Origin: Acidimicrobiaceae bacterium
GTDB taxonomy: Bacteria > Actinomycetota > Acidimicrobiia > Acidimicrobiales > Poriferisodalaceae
Direction of reading: 5' to 3'
Assembly (NCBI GenBank): GCA_905182565.1
Contig: CAJJCB010000020.1
Span: 145,211 to 209,210, forward strand
Length of the DNA stretch: 64,000 nt
The notes under the pieces are model-generated. The model saw nothing but the letters and a program-made list of their open reading frames with translations, searched no databases and was not told the DNA's origin. Shown here one piece after another: positions 44,345-52,572 of the stretch (its first letter is position 1; each line of letters starts with the position of its first letter). Position numbers and translations under genes: made by a program.

Positions 44345-45127
44345 CTAGCTTGCCTGTCGAATATCTATTGTCTCCTCCAACTCAGAGCCAGATACCACTG
44401 AGGGTCTTCCCTGAATTACTTTTTTTTCACGAGTTGTAGAATGCGTGATTCTCTGAATTTCGCCTCGGGAGTTCGGAAGCCAAAAAGCAATTTTTTGAGA
44501 TCTTGATGCAGCACCACGTCCTGAAACAGAGACCTCCACACGACGAGAAGATAACCGTCCATGGCCTACGCCAAGGCCTAGCCACTTACTTGATTCTACT
44601 GATAAGGATAAATCAAGGCCGAAAGTCAACTGACTTGAATTTTTACCTGTTACAAAAATTACGGAACTTCCTTGAGCACGTATACGAGCAACAAATCGAC
44701 GAGTCTGACTTGGTGCAATCTTAGTTTCCTCTCCTAACAAAATTAGGTCAACCCCAGCAGCTAGGACAGCTATAGATTCCTCAACCTGGATCTTGGGCTG
44801 GTCTATAAATACCCACCGTTGGAGAGGAATGCCCATTTCGGAAACAGAAGAAAGTCCTAGCGAAGGAAGACCTACTACCCCTATCCAGTTTCCGCCTCTC
44901 GAAATTTCTGCTGTCAAAGCTACGGCTAAACTAACTGAAGCATCTCCAGAGACCGAAACAATAGAGCCTCTGCGAATGCCCTTTGAAGGAAACAATGAAG
45001 CTAGTTCCTTGTCGACGGGTAAAATTTTTTCGTTTGCTAGCGACGTTGGGGCAACGAAATTGGCAATCTCTTTAATAGCTTCTGAGACAGGTGTCCCCGA
45101 GTTTAATTCTGTAGAGTGATCGAACAT
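44345..45127 (-). CDS. imuA: ImuA, RecA-like mutasome protein
   Basis: About 260 residues from the ATG at 45127. The core contains a RecA-type fold (GIRRGSIVSVSGDASVSLAVALTAEISRGGNWIGVVGLPSLGLSSVSEMGI, then PKIQVEESIAVLAAGVDLILLGEE), with no intact Walker A lysine motif visible, as in many actinobacterial ImuA' proteins. Start is uncertain: ATG 45127 lies inside the LexA operator, and TTG 45160 or GTG 45157 would place the operator inside the coding region. ImuA stimulates DnaE2-ImuB translesion synthesis. First gene of imuAB. Confidence 0.82.
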   Translation of the reverse strand: MFDHSTELNSGTPVSEAIKEIANFVAPTSLANEKILPVDKELASLFPSKGIRRGSIVSVSGDASVSLAVALTAEISRGGNWIGVVGLPSLGLSSVSEMGIPLQRWVFIDQPKIQVEESIAVLAAGVDLILLGEETKIAPSQTRRFVARIRAQGSSVIFVTGKNSSQLTFGLDLSLSVESSKWLGLGVGHGRLSSRRVEVSVSGRGAASRSQKIAFWLPNSRGEIQRITHSTTREKKVIQGRPSVVSGSELEETIDIRQAS

Positions 45128-45144
45128 ACGTTCGATCACTCTAC
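45111..45144 (-). promoter_or_regulatory. 34-bp inverted repeat containing the imuA LexA (SOS) operator
   Basis: A perfect palindrome with a 4-nt non-palindromic centre: GTAGAGTGATCGAAC (45111-45125), ATAC, GTTCGATCACTCTAC (45130-45144). Its core CGAACATACGTTCG is a perfect actinobacterial LexA box. The 10-bp arms on both sides extend the symmetry well beyond the 14 bp LexA needs. Regulates imuAB. Confidence 0.9.
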
Positions 45145-45212
45145 AGAGAGTTTTCACCAACCCCCAGGAAAACTCTCTTTACCTACAGCTATCCAAAAAC
45201 CACTTGCTTAAA

Positions 45213-45506
45213 TTATTCACCGTAATGAGTGAAGAGATTCGTAACGATTTCTACTATGCCTTCCGAATCATGCCCTTTCGTAATATCAACGGTGGCGACA
45301 TTTCCGTAGACATGCAAAGAATCAACACCTCCGCGGTCAAAAAGACGACCCGCAAGAACATCAGCCGGGTCTTCAACATTTTTGACATCATCCGCACTTC
45401 GATAATAACGATGTCCCATACCTGTCAAAGGTCGATTGGTTTCATAGCGAACCGTCCCTGGATTAGTAGCAGAAATTTTTTCAGAAACGCGAACTGGTTG
45501 GCCCAT
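45213..45506 (-). CDS. Nfu_N-like (NifU/Nfu N-terminal domain) protein
   Basis: 97 residues. The pattern N-P-G-T-V-R-Y-E-T-N-R-P-L ... DPADVLAGRLFDRGGVDSLHVYGNVATVDITKG matches the Nfu N-terminal domain (N-P-N-x-x-K-F ... L-A-x-x-L-F-x-x-x-G-V-x-x-V...V-x-V-T-K). The domain occurs in Fe-S cluster carriers; here the C-terminal CxxC NifU domain is absent, so it is a stand-alone N-domain. It is upstream of the SOS-controlled imuA on the same strand, but with a separate operator between. Family assignment is from pattern, not a search. Confidence 0.65.
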   Translation of the reverse strand: MGQPVRVSEKISATNPGTVRYETNRPLTGMGHRYYRSADDVKNVEDPADVLAGRLFDRGGVDSLHVYGNVATVDITKGHDSEGIVEIVTNLFTHYGE

Positions 45507-45585
45507 AATTTACAAGCGTAGCCGTGAAACAGGCTAGTTTGAGAACTATCACATAACCCTCTGAATCATTGCAAAGAGTTTAACC

Positions 45586-46848
45586 ATGTCTGAGACAACA
45601 GAAGAGCAGTTCACAAAAGACGCAACAAGATTTCTAGAAGAATCTGGCTTACCCCAAAAAGCAGAACGCGACGCTTTTGTTTGGGGTAAAGGCCCTGACA
45701 ATGCAGCGATGTTTGAAGAAGTCGACAAAGAACAAGAGCAAATCGACCTGGACAATGCGAAAGCATGGAGGGCGAAGAAATACCGTGCTGGGTTCGGATG
45801 GATATCTGGGCCAGAGTCATTAGGCGGCGGCGGACACCCTCGAAGATTTGAGCGTGTCTGGGCTCAATTAGAAGCTCAATATGATATTCCTGATAACGGC
45901 TTTTTTGGAATTGGCCTTGGGATGGTCGCTCCCACAATTCTTGCCCACGGTCAAACCGAAGTTTCATCAGAGTTATTACCAAAACTGTATGGTGCAGACT
46001 TAATTGCTTGCCAACTATTTTCAGAGCCTGGTGCTGGTTCCGACCTAGCTAGTTTGCAAATGCGTGCTGACAAAGATGGTGATGAATGGGTCCTCAACGG
46101 ACAAAAAGTTTGGACCTCGGGCGCTCATTACAGCGATGTCGGAGAAGTAATAGCTCGATCAGACTCTGATTTACCTAAGCATCAAGGTCTGACTGGTTTT
46201 GTAGTCGACATGCATGCAGAAGGCGTTGAGGTAAGGCCACTTCGCCAGATGACAGGTGGCACCAATTTTAATGAAGTTTATTTCACTGACGTGCGTATCC
46301 CTGATACTCATCGGCTTGGTGACATTAACAAAGGTTGGGGTGTCGCCCTCACTACTTTAATGAACGAGAGAGCCTCAATTGGATCTGGTAGCGGCGGCAC
46401 TGGTGGTAGCTACACAAAACTAAGCGCTATGTTGCGTCACTACGGCAAAAATCAAGATGCGCTCGCTCGACAACAATTAATGAACATTTACACCTACGGT
46501 AAGGTGCTTGCTTGGTCGAACACCCGAACGATGGATGCGCTAAAGGCCGGTAAAACTCCAGGTGCCGAAATGTCTTTATCCAAAATGGGTCTAGTGAAAC
46601 AGATGCAGGCAACATGTGACTTTGTAAGTGACGTGCTGGAAACAAAGTTGGTTGCGGACACGGGCGAGTGGGGCACATACTCGTGGGCTGGCTACGTCCT
46701 TGGACACCCTGCCATGAGAATTGCAGGCGGTTCCGATGAGGTTATGCGCAATATCGTTGGTGAGCGTGTGCTCGGGCTTCCAAAAGAACCCGGTATCGAC
46801 ACAACTAGCCCATTCAAAGAGATCAGAGTTGGAACTCAAAAGCCTTAG
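45586..46848 (+). CDS. Acyl-CoA dehydrogenase
   Basis: 420 residues, longer than the enzyme at 18448. Family features: FGWISGPESLGGGGHPRRFERVW, CQLFSEPGAGSDLASLQMRA, WVLNGQKVWTSGAHYSDVGEVIARSD, TGGTNFNEVYFTDVRIPDTHRLGDINKGW and AGGSDEVMRNIVGERVLGLPKEP at the C-terminus. The CQLFSEPGAGSD form and length resemble actinobacterial FadE subfamily enzymes that act on bulky acyl-CoA, often as heteromers. A ribosome-binding AAGAG precedes the ATG. No partner dehydrogenase is adjacent. Confidence 0.92.
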   Translation: MSETTEEQFTKDATRFLEESGLPQKAERDAFVWGKGPDNAAMFEEVDKEQEQIDLDNAKAWRAKKYRAGFGWISGPESLGGGGHPRRFERVWAQLEAQYDIPDNGFFGIGLGMVAPTILAHGQTEVSSELLPKLYGADLIACQLFSEPGAGSDLASLQMRADKDGDEWVLNGQKVWTSGAHYSDVGEVIARSDSDLPKHQGLTGFVVDMHAEGVEVRPLRQMTGGTNFNEVYFTDVRIPDTHRLGDINKGWGVALTTLMNERASIGSGSGGTGGSYTKLSAMLRHYGKNQDALARQQLMNIYTYGKVLAWSNTRTMDALKAGKTPGAEMSLSKMGLVKQMQATCDFVSDVLETKLVADTGEWGTYSWAGYVLGHPAMRIAGGSDEVMRNIVGERVLGLPKEPGIDTTSPFKEIRVGTQKP

Positions 46849-47168
46849 CTACGACAAACCAACTTTTAAAATAAACAGAAATTGAGCCAGGTACATTCAC
46901 ATTTTTTTGGAACGATTAACTCCAGAAAAATTGATATTTACATGCTGTTTCTGGCGCGTCCACAAGCATTGACCTGCTCATATTGAACGACAGCGGCCAT
47001 CACTTTTTCGGAAGTTCAGGGCATCCAACCTGAATATCTAGCTGCTTGTCAATTCACTATTGACATCAACTCCAAACGTCTACGCTCTTTTCCTAAAGAC
47101 CTTGTTCAAAATTAGATTATTTATTTACTGAAATTTCCCAATCTAAAAAAATGTTATTGATTCGAAGA
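46849..47168. other. 320-bp gene-free, AT-rich interval
   Basis: Lies between the convergent acyl-CoA dehydrogenase and RNase HII genes. I see no open frame of plausible length, tRNA, clear hairpin or repeat. The stretch is AT-rich and may hold mRNA 3-prime ends only. Confidence 0.5.
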
Positions 47169-47810
47169 TCACGTTCTATTTTCTGATGACCAAACCATAT
47201 TATTCATATAGGACCAGCTACGGCGGTGAATAGCACTTGGGCCATATCCCGCCAGTGCGACCAGGTGGCGAGGCGCTGGATAACCTTTATTTTTACAAAA
47301 ATCGTATGGAGGATAATCATCACTAGCTGCAATCATGATGCGATCTCTCGTTACTTTAGCCATAACAGATGCAGCGGCGATAGACAAAGACCTTGCATCT
47401 CCCCCGACCAAGGTTGTACACGGAACCCAATCTACGTAGTTCCATTTACCATCTAAAAGAACTCGATCGGGCTTAATCGCCAGTAGCTCAAATGCGCGTT
47501 TAGTAGCTAAAATTTGTGCCTTCGACATCCCTAACTCATCGCATTCACGCGCTGAGGCATGACCGACGGACCAGGTTAACGCCCATTTATCTATGCGTTC
47601 ATATAATTTTTCACGTCGTTCAGAACTAAGCATTTTTGAGTCACGAATACCATTCAGACGGTGATCGGAAGGAACTACGACTGCCCCTACACTCAGAGGC
47701 CCCGCCCATGCTCCTTTCCCAACTTCGTCAACGCCAACGACTACTTTTTCACCGAGGTCCCAACATTTACGCTCCTCAACTAAAGTTGGCGCCGAAACTT
47801 TCTTAACCAT
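47169..47810 (-). CDS. rnhB: Ribonuclease HII
   Basis: 213 residues. RNase HII hallmarks: VVVGVDEVGKGAWAGPLSVGAVVV (catalytic Asp/Glu of DEVGxG), IRDSKMLSSERREKLYERI and VLLDGKWNYVDW (third acidic residue), and AASVMAKVTRDRIM (catalytic Asp in AKVxRD). It cuts RNA in RNA-DNA hybrids and removes misincorporated ribonucleotides. Start at the ATG at 47810. Monocistronic. Confidence 0.95.
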   Translation of the reverse strand: MVKKVSAPTLVEERKCWDLGEKVVVGVDEVGKGAWAGPLSVGAVVVPSDHRLNGIRDSKMLSSERREKLYERIDKWALTWSVGHASARECDELGMSKAQILATKRAFELLAIKPDRVLLDGKWNYVDWVPCTTLVGGDARSLSIAAASVMAKVTRDRIMIAASDDYPPYDFCKNKGYPAPRHLVALAGYGPSAIHRRSWSYMNNMVWSSENRT

Positions 47811-47864
47811 TAGCCCAGGTTAAACTTTTAAGTTGCCACAACATGTTTTTTCTCTACTTAGGCA

Positions 47865-49790
47865 CTAAGTAAAGCTGTCATTGACGGGATTCACAAACGT
47901 AACTTGAGGAGCAGGATCCAGGTCATTTTTCATTTCAGTTGGATTATCGAAGGTCAACAAAGCTTCCCCACGAGGACCTGATCCTCGGAAAGTTGGATCA
48001 AGTCCAGGGCTCACTATCACCAAATCTTCTGAACCACCCTCGACCTCCCAAAGCAAAGCAGGTCGATCACCATGCCAGCGCACGGCCCAGGAAACTTTTC
48101 CGTTTCTAGTTGGCATACCATGTACTTCCACTCCATGGCCTATCCAGCTATCAGGCCAAACTGTTGCTAGACGCAGGAGTTTCTCCTCACTATCAAAATC
48201 ATCTACAAGCATTCTCCTCATGGTCCGAACTAGCCAAGCTGAAACTCGTAAATCATGACCCGTGCCAGCAGTTCCTGTTCTCAGCTTCGGGTGAGCAAAG
48301 GTTGGCCAAGACCATGTCGGGGAAGCGTAATCTAGAACTGTTTCCAGCTGACTTAATGCCAGTTCTGGAGCTCTGATCACATTAGAAAAAGCTGCCTTCG
48401 AAGTCCTCAGCAGGTCAATTCCTAGCGATCGGTCATCCTCGATGACAGCACCTGGTTGTTTTATTTCATCATTTTGTTGAGGGTGTTTGTCTAATAACTT
48501 ATTAATAATTTTATTTAACTCAAAGGCCGCTGAATCAGCTTTGAGGAGTAGGAGAAGAACTAAGGCTGCTTCTAAACCTCTAATTGTTTCTGCAGCATGA
48601 GGCTGGGCTATGAGCCATCGCGCCCCATCAGTGGCGAGATCCGAAAGTGCATACATAAGTGCTTCGTCCGCAGAGAGTGCGAAGGCTCGCTCCATCGCTA
48701 TCAGCGTTCCGGCTGTAAAGTCTTTATTCCTTAGCCTCACCGAACCCAGTTGATTCTGATGCTGAGCACGACCAATTAGCACGTTTTGGACCATGGAGTC
48801 GTATCCAGCTTCAGCTATCGCTAACAACGTGTCGCAATCATCTTCGGCAGATACTTCAGGGCCAAATGGAGCTGGACTCAAATCATTGCCAATACCAGCC
48901 AGCAACAGACTTTGGCGACCAGCATCAAAAGCATCAGCAAAACGACCGGCCGGAATTACCGCTCGGCACGCGCTTACTGCGTGTTGGCCCCATCCACTCG
49001 CAACTTGTTGAGCCGATGGCAATCGATCGATTACCTTCTTATTACCTTTTAGTTGTCGCGGCAGCACTCCTCTGAACGTAGCCCCGTGCACTAGCGGAAA
49101 TACCGCTGCGGCATTTGCTTTACCCATTAGGCACGTCACTCCAGTAGAACCGGTCAGTTCATCTGACAATAACGCAGCGCAATCGGTGCCTTCTTTGCCT
49201 ACGACTAGCTCGCCCGGGTTCCGACTGAAGCGAACCGCTGAGACACCATCGACTGTAACTACGTCTTCGTCTAGTTCGATCGACCTGACCATTCCTCCAC
49301 CTTGAAGATCGTAAGGCCTTATAGCTAAAGCAAGTGCTACTGGTCCAGCAGTTTTATTTTCAATCTCAAAGACCACAGATTCGTCTTCTACCTTTGCCAC
49401 ATACACGCGATGGACTACATCGCCGCCTGCAACACGCAAAGTCGTCTCAATCACAGGTGACCCATCAACTAATCGCTGTCGCGTACCCGCTTGGCTTGAC
49501 GGAAACACCCATTCGTCTGAGGCCCGAACCCACCAGTCCAAAGACCAAGAACCTGGCCGGGCAGCTATCAAACCTCGTCTATCAACAGCTACCCGATAGT
49601 CACTATCAAGATTGCCAATCAGAGTCCATGATCTACCTACAGTGTTTTTGACACCGGAGGCACTTGGATAATACGCGCCTGACTCAGGATCTCGTTGTCG
49701 AGCTAACCACCACGGCTGAACCCAATCAGGTGGAGGAATATGAGCTTCAGTTATCTCTTGGACTCGGTTTCGTTGAGTTAAAAAACGCAA
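47865..49790 (-). CDS. Large soluble protein, possibly six-hairpin-glycosidase-like, function unknown
   Basis: 641 residues from TTG 49790, the most upstream start after an in-frame stop. The N-terminal half is beta-rich (RGLIAARPGSWSLDWWVRASDEWVFPSSQAG, IETTLRVAGGDVVHRVYVAKVEDESVVFEIENKT), like the beta-sandwich of family-15 or amylo-alpha-glucosidase-type proteins, and the C-terminal half is helix-rich (LIAMERAFALSADEALMYALSDLATDGARWL, GLEAALVLLLLLKADSAAFELNKI), like an alpha/alpha toroid. I do not see the catalytic acid pair with certainty. No signal peptide; cytoplasmic. A trehalose/glycogen-type role is a guess. It is divergent from cofC. Confidence 0.6.
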   Translation of the reverse strand: MRFLTQRNRVQEITEAHIPPPDWVQPWWLARQRDPESGAYYPSASGVKNTVGRSWTLIGNLDSDYRVAVDRRGLIAARPGSWSLDWWVRASDEWVFPSSQAGTRQRLVDGSPVIETTLRVAGGDVVHRVYVAKVEDESVVFEIENKTAGPVALALAIRPYDLQGGGMVRSIELDEDVVTVDGVSAVRFSRNPGELVVGKEGTDCAALLSDELTGSTGVTCLMGKANAAAVFPLVHGATFRGVLPRQLKGNKKVIDRLPSAQQVASGWGQHAVSACRAVIPAGRFADAFDAGRQSLLLAGIGNDLSPAPFGPEVSAEDDCDTLLAIAEAGYDSMVQNVLIGRAQHQNQLGSVRLRNKDFTAGTLIAMERAFALSADEALMYALSDLATDGARWLIAQPHAAETIRGLEAALVLLLLLKADSAAFELNKIINKLLDKHPQQNDEIKQPGAVIEDDRSLGIDLLRTSKAAFSNVIRAPELALSQLETVLDYASPTWSWPTFAHPKLRTGTAGTGHDLRVSAWLVRTMRRMLVDDFDSEEKLLRLATVWPDSWIGHGVEVHGMPTRNGKVSWAVRWHGDRPALLWEVEGGSEDLVIVSPGLDPTFRGSGPRGEALLTFDNPTEMKNDLDPAPQVTFVNPVNDSFT

Positions 49791-49907
49791 ATTAGCTCAT
49801 TCACAAAAATTGTTGAGGTGGGAGTTCATTTTAGTCACAAAAAATCTAGACCAGATGAAGTCACCGTAACACTATGAGTGGTTCCTTCCCGCAATAGACT
49901 GCTTAGG

Positions 49908-50507
49908 ATGACTCAATCGGGCACAGTTTTAGATAACCCAACTGTTCCTGTTGTTCTAATCCCAATAAAAGATTTCCGCAGAGCGAAACGTCGCCTTGCT
50001 CCAGAACTCACACAGGACAAACGCGAAGCTCTAGCTAAAGAAATGGCATCGCAAGTCATAGAAGCAGCGAAGCCACTTGATATTTACATTGTCTGCAATG
50101 ACCACGATGTCGCAAACTGGGCAGAATCAAATAACGTCAATGTATTATGGGTTAATCAAGAAGGCTTAAACCCTTCAATATCGGGCGCTGTGAAAGAACT
50201 CGATAACAATATCAGCCATGTTCTGATCGCTCATTCTGACTTACCTCTCGCAAAATCATTTGCTGGCATCGGCAGGCCTGACACAGTCACTATCGTGCCT
50301 GACCGTCATTTGCTTGGGACTAATGTTCTGTCCTTACCTCTTGGGAGCAACTTTAGTTTTAGATACGGTCAGAATTCGCTGTCAGCACACATTAATGAAA
50401 CAAAGAAACACGGGTTCAATCTAGAGATCCTTCAAATTCCTGAACTCCAGTGGGATGTTGATACACCGGAGGACCTCTTGACCTTCCTTAAACCAAGGAT
50501 GCTATGA
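49908..50507 (+). CDS. cofC: 2-phospho-L-lactate/phosphoenolpyruvate guanylyltransferase (F420 biosynthesis)
   Basis: 199 residues from the ATG at 49908; GTG 49878 would add ten residues. CofC nucleotidyltransferase features: VVLIPIKDFRRAKRRLAPELTQDKREALA (the K-D-F-x-x-A-K-x-R-L-A-P signature), VLIAHSDLPLA (metal-binding Asp), TVTIVPDRHLLGTNVLSLPLG, FSFRYGQNSLSAH and WDVDTPEDL. The enzyme makes the activated 2-phospholactate or PEP intermediate for F420, which the LLM oxidoreductases in this window require. Translationally coupled to a PIG-L deacetylase (ATGA overlap). Confidence 0.9.
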   Translation: MTQSGTVLDNPTVPVVLIPIKDFRRAKRRLAPELTQDKREALAKEMASQVIEAAKPLDIYIVCNDHDVANWAESNNVNVLWVNQEGLNPSISGAVKELDNNISHVLIAHSDLPLAKSFAGIGRPDTVTIVPDRHLLGTNVLSLPLGSNFSFRYGQNSLSAHINETKKHGFNLEILQIPELQWDVDTPEDLLTFLKPRML

Positions 50508-51229
50508 ATATCGACTTACCTACACCTGCTTCAGCACTTGTTGTAGTCGCCCATCCAGATGACGCTGAATTTCAATGCGGTGCCACTCTTGCAAAATGGG
50601 CCAATTCAGGCACTGAAGTTAACTATTTGATCTGCACCGACGGTTCTAAGGGCACCTGGAATCCGAACTGTGATCAAAACCAATTAATCCAGGATCGTGA
50701 GATAGAACAACGCAATGCAGCTCAATCGCTTGGGGCCACTGGACAAATAGTTTTTTTAGGACACACAGATGGCGAACTGTCGAGTGACCTAGAGACAAGG
50801 AGTCAGGTTGCATTCGTCATTCGCAACATTCAACCTGACGTAATTCTAGGTCACGACCCCTGGAAGCGCTACCGACTACACCCCGACCATCGCCACGCAG
50901 GTCTCTTGGCAGTCGAAGGAATTGTCGGTGCCCGCGACCCATTTTTTTTCCGAGAACACGGCCTCGCACCACATCGCCCGGATGCCCTTCTCTTGTTTGA
51001 AGCTGACGAGCCAGACCACGCAGAAAACGTACACGGATGGCACAAAGCTAAAGTAGACGCGCTTCTTCAACATAAGAGTCAGTTCGAGACGACACACAAG
51101 ATTAATGGTGATGATGACGCTGCTGCGATAGCAAAATTTTCTGCTTCTGTCGCATCTGATTTGAAAAAAAATGGGTCTAAGTGTGACCTAGAAGCTGCGG
51201 AACTATTCAAATTAATTACAGCTCTATAA
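50504..51229 (+). CDS. PIG-L (LmbE)-family deacetylase
   Basis: 241 residues. Zn motifs: VVVAHPDDAEFQCGATLAKWA and YRLHPDHRHAG; CTDGSKGTW is typical of the short PIG-L branch rather than MshB or Mca. It deacetylates N-acetylglucosaminyl or similar substrates. Overlaps cofC by 4 nt. CofC-PIG-L pairing is seen in actinobacterial genomes, as far as I recall; a direct role in F420 synthesis is not known. Alternatively it could act in mycothiol biosynthesis, for which the identifying MshB features are lacking. Confidence 0.88.
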   Translation: MNIDLPTPASALVVVAHPDDAEFQCGATLAKWANSGTEVNYLICTDGSKGTWNPNCDQNQLIQDREIEQRNAAQSLGATGQIVFLGHTDGELSSDLETRSQVAFVIRNIQPDVILGHDPWKRYRLHPDHRHAGLLAVEGIVGARDPFFFREHGLAPHRPDALLLFEADEPDHAENVHGWHKAKVDALLQHKSQFETTHKINGDDDAAAIAKFSASVASDLKKNGSKCDLEAAELFKLITAL

Positions 51230-51266
51230 GTTATTTTTCGAATGCTAGTTAGTTGAATAGCTCTGC

Positions 51267-51309
51267 AAAAAAATTTTAAGGACTGGGGCCTAAACCCCAA
51301 TCCTTAAAA
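51267..51309 (-). terminator. Rho-independent terminator of the HU gene
   Basis: A 15-bp stem at 51274-51288 / 51295-51309 (TTTTAAGGAYTGGGG, one mismatch that is a G-U pair in the minus-strand RNA), loop of 6 nt, then a seven-base A-run at 51267-51273, which is a U-tract on the minus strand. It lies 26 nt after the HU stop. It may also stop plus-strand transcription from the PIG-L gene. Confidence 0.85.
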
Positions 51310-51334
51310 CCATTAGAATCATTAGCTACAAAAT

Positions 51335-51619
51335 TCAGCCGTTCATTGTGTCTTTCAAAGCTTTCGCAGCTGAAAATTTAACACTTCGGCTTGCAGATAT
51401 TTGGATCTGCTCTCCTGTTTGAGGGTTTCGTCCAGTTCGCGCTGCTCGTTCAGAAAGCGAGAATTTACCTATCCCTGGCCAGGCGACCGAATCTCCACCT
51501 TGAGCAGCATTGACTACCGCCCCAAAGAAAGCTTCAATGGCAGCTTCTGCTTCGGTCTTGCTGCAGCCGGCTGCGTCTGCTACCGCAGTAAGCACGTCTG
51601 ACTTTGACATGTTGGCCAT
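51335..51619 (-). CDS. HU-family DNA-binding protein
   Basis: 94 residues, the standard size. Landmarks: MSKSDVLTAVADAAGCSKTEAEAAIEAFF, the beta-arm signature GIGKFSLSERAARTGRNPQTG and KFSAAKALKD. A GAGGAG ribosome-binding site is 6 nt before the ATG. HU compacts and bends nucleoid DNA. No lysine-rich C-terminal tail as in mycobacterial HupB. It has its own promoter and terminator. Confidence 0.95.
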   Translation of the reverse strand: MANMSKSDVLTAVADAAGCSKTEAEAAIEAFFGAVVNAAQGGDSVAWPGIGKFSLSERAARTGRNPQTGEQIQISASRSVKFSAAKALKDTMNG

Positions 51620-51671
51620 GCGAGTCTCCTCATAATTACGATCCGTGACTTACACGAATTCCATGAATGTA

Positions 51672-51700
51672 ATTCGACTACTGAAACGCCCTCAGGTCAA
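51672..51700 (-). promoter_or_regulatory. Probable sigma-70-type promoter of the HU gene
   Basis: On the minus strand, TTGACC (51695-51700) and TCGAAT (51672-51677) are separated by 17 bp, close to the TTGACA/TATAAT consensus. The -10 sits 52 bp upstream of the HU ATG, leaving a short leader with a strong SD. Confidence 0.5.
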
Positions 51701-51805
51701 GGATCTAAAGCATTTCTTTACGTTTTTTTTATTTCCTTCCACCTCGTCTTAAATCAGCCAACTAGCAGAGTTACTCTAAATCAACTGCGAACAGATTGAA
51801 AACAG

Positions 51806-52540
51806 ATGCCAGAACCTGAACTAATGGTCATTGGCCTATCAGCATTTTTTGGGTCCATAATCGCTGCCATCGCTGGCCTAGGCGGGGGTATTCTTCTTCT
51901 CTCCGTGCTTTTACAGTTCCTTGACCCTATGGACGCTATCCCAGTGCACGCACTAATTCAGGTCGCATCTAACTCCTCTCGTGCAGTCATGCGCCGAAAA
52001 GACATTAAGTGGGACATAGTGTGGCGCTTCGCTTTGCTTTTAATACCGGCTGGTGTTTTGGGTTTACTTGCGGCTGATTTTTTTCCACGTTCTGGAGGAA
52101 GGGTGGCTATTGCGGTATTTGCTCTCCTAGTGGTCTGGAGGCCAATCATTCTAGAAAGCCTTAGCCGACTTCTCGGGCATGGGCTTAACGCGTTTATTCC
52201 TCTAGGGGCATGCGCTGGCTTTTTCAATATTCCGCTCGGTGTAACAGGGCCAGCGATCGCTCCTATATTTCGGAGTCATCTCGTAGTCAAAGCAGCGACT
52301 ATCGCTACTTTTGCTTGCGCCCAAGCACTGGGGCACTTAGTCAAAGTTGGTTTATTCGCAAATACAAGCTTTAGCTACAGGCCCTACGCATCGCTTATCT
52401 GCGTCGGATTTGCTGCTGTCGTGTGCGGGAGCTGGGTAGGCACAAAAATTTCAGACAGAGTCAGCGAAGAAAAATTCGCAGTAATTTTTAAAATAACTCT
52501 TACAGCTATTGCTCTAAGAGTCATCTACATGACATTTTGA
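51806..52540 (+). CDS. TauE/SafE-family sulfite exporter-like permease
   Basis: 244 residues with about seven or eight membrane helices. The N-terminal repeat GSIIAAIAGLGGGILLLSVLLQFLDPMDAIPVHALIQVASNSSRAVMRRKDIKWDIV and the second one near LGACAGFFNIPLGVTGPAIAPIFRSHLVVKAATIATF are typical of TauE/SafE transporters, which export organosulfonate- or sulfite-derived anions. Substrate unknown. It stands alone between the HU gene and the methyltransferase-associated small gene. Confidence 0.88.
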   Translation: MPEPELMVIGLSAFFGSIIAAIAGLGGGILLLSVLLQFLDPMDAIPVHALIQVASNSSRAVMRRKDIKWDIVWRFALLLIPAGVLGLLAADFFPRSGGRVAIAVFALLVVWRPIILESLSRLLGHGLNAFIPLGACAGFFNIPLGVTGPAIAPIFRSHLVVKAATIATFACAQALGHLVKVGLFANTSFSYRPYASLICVGFAAVVCGSWVGTKISDRVSEEKFAVIFKITLTAIALRVIYMTF

Positions 52541-52572
52541 AAACCAAACCAACCTGTAATTCGCTTGACACT

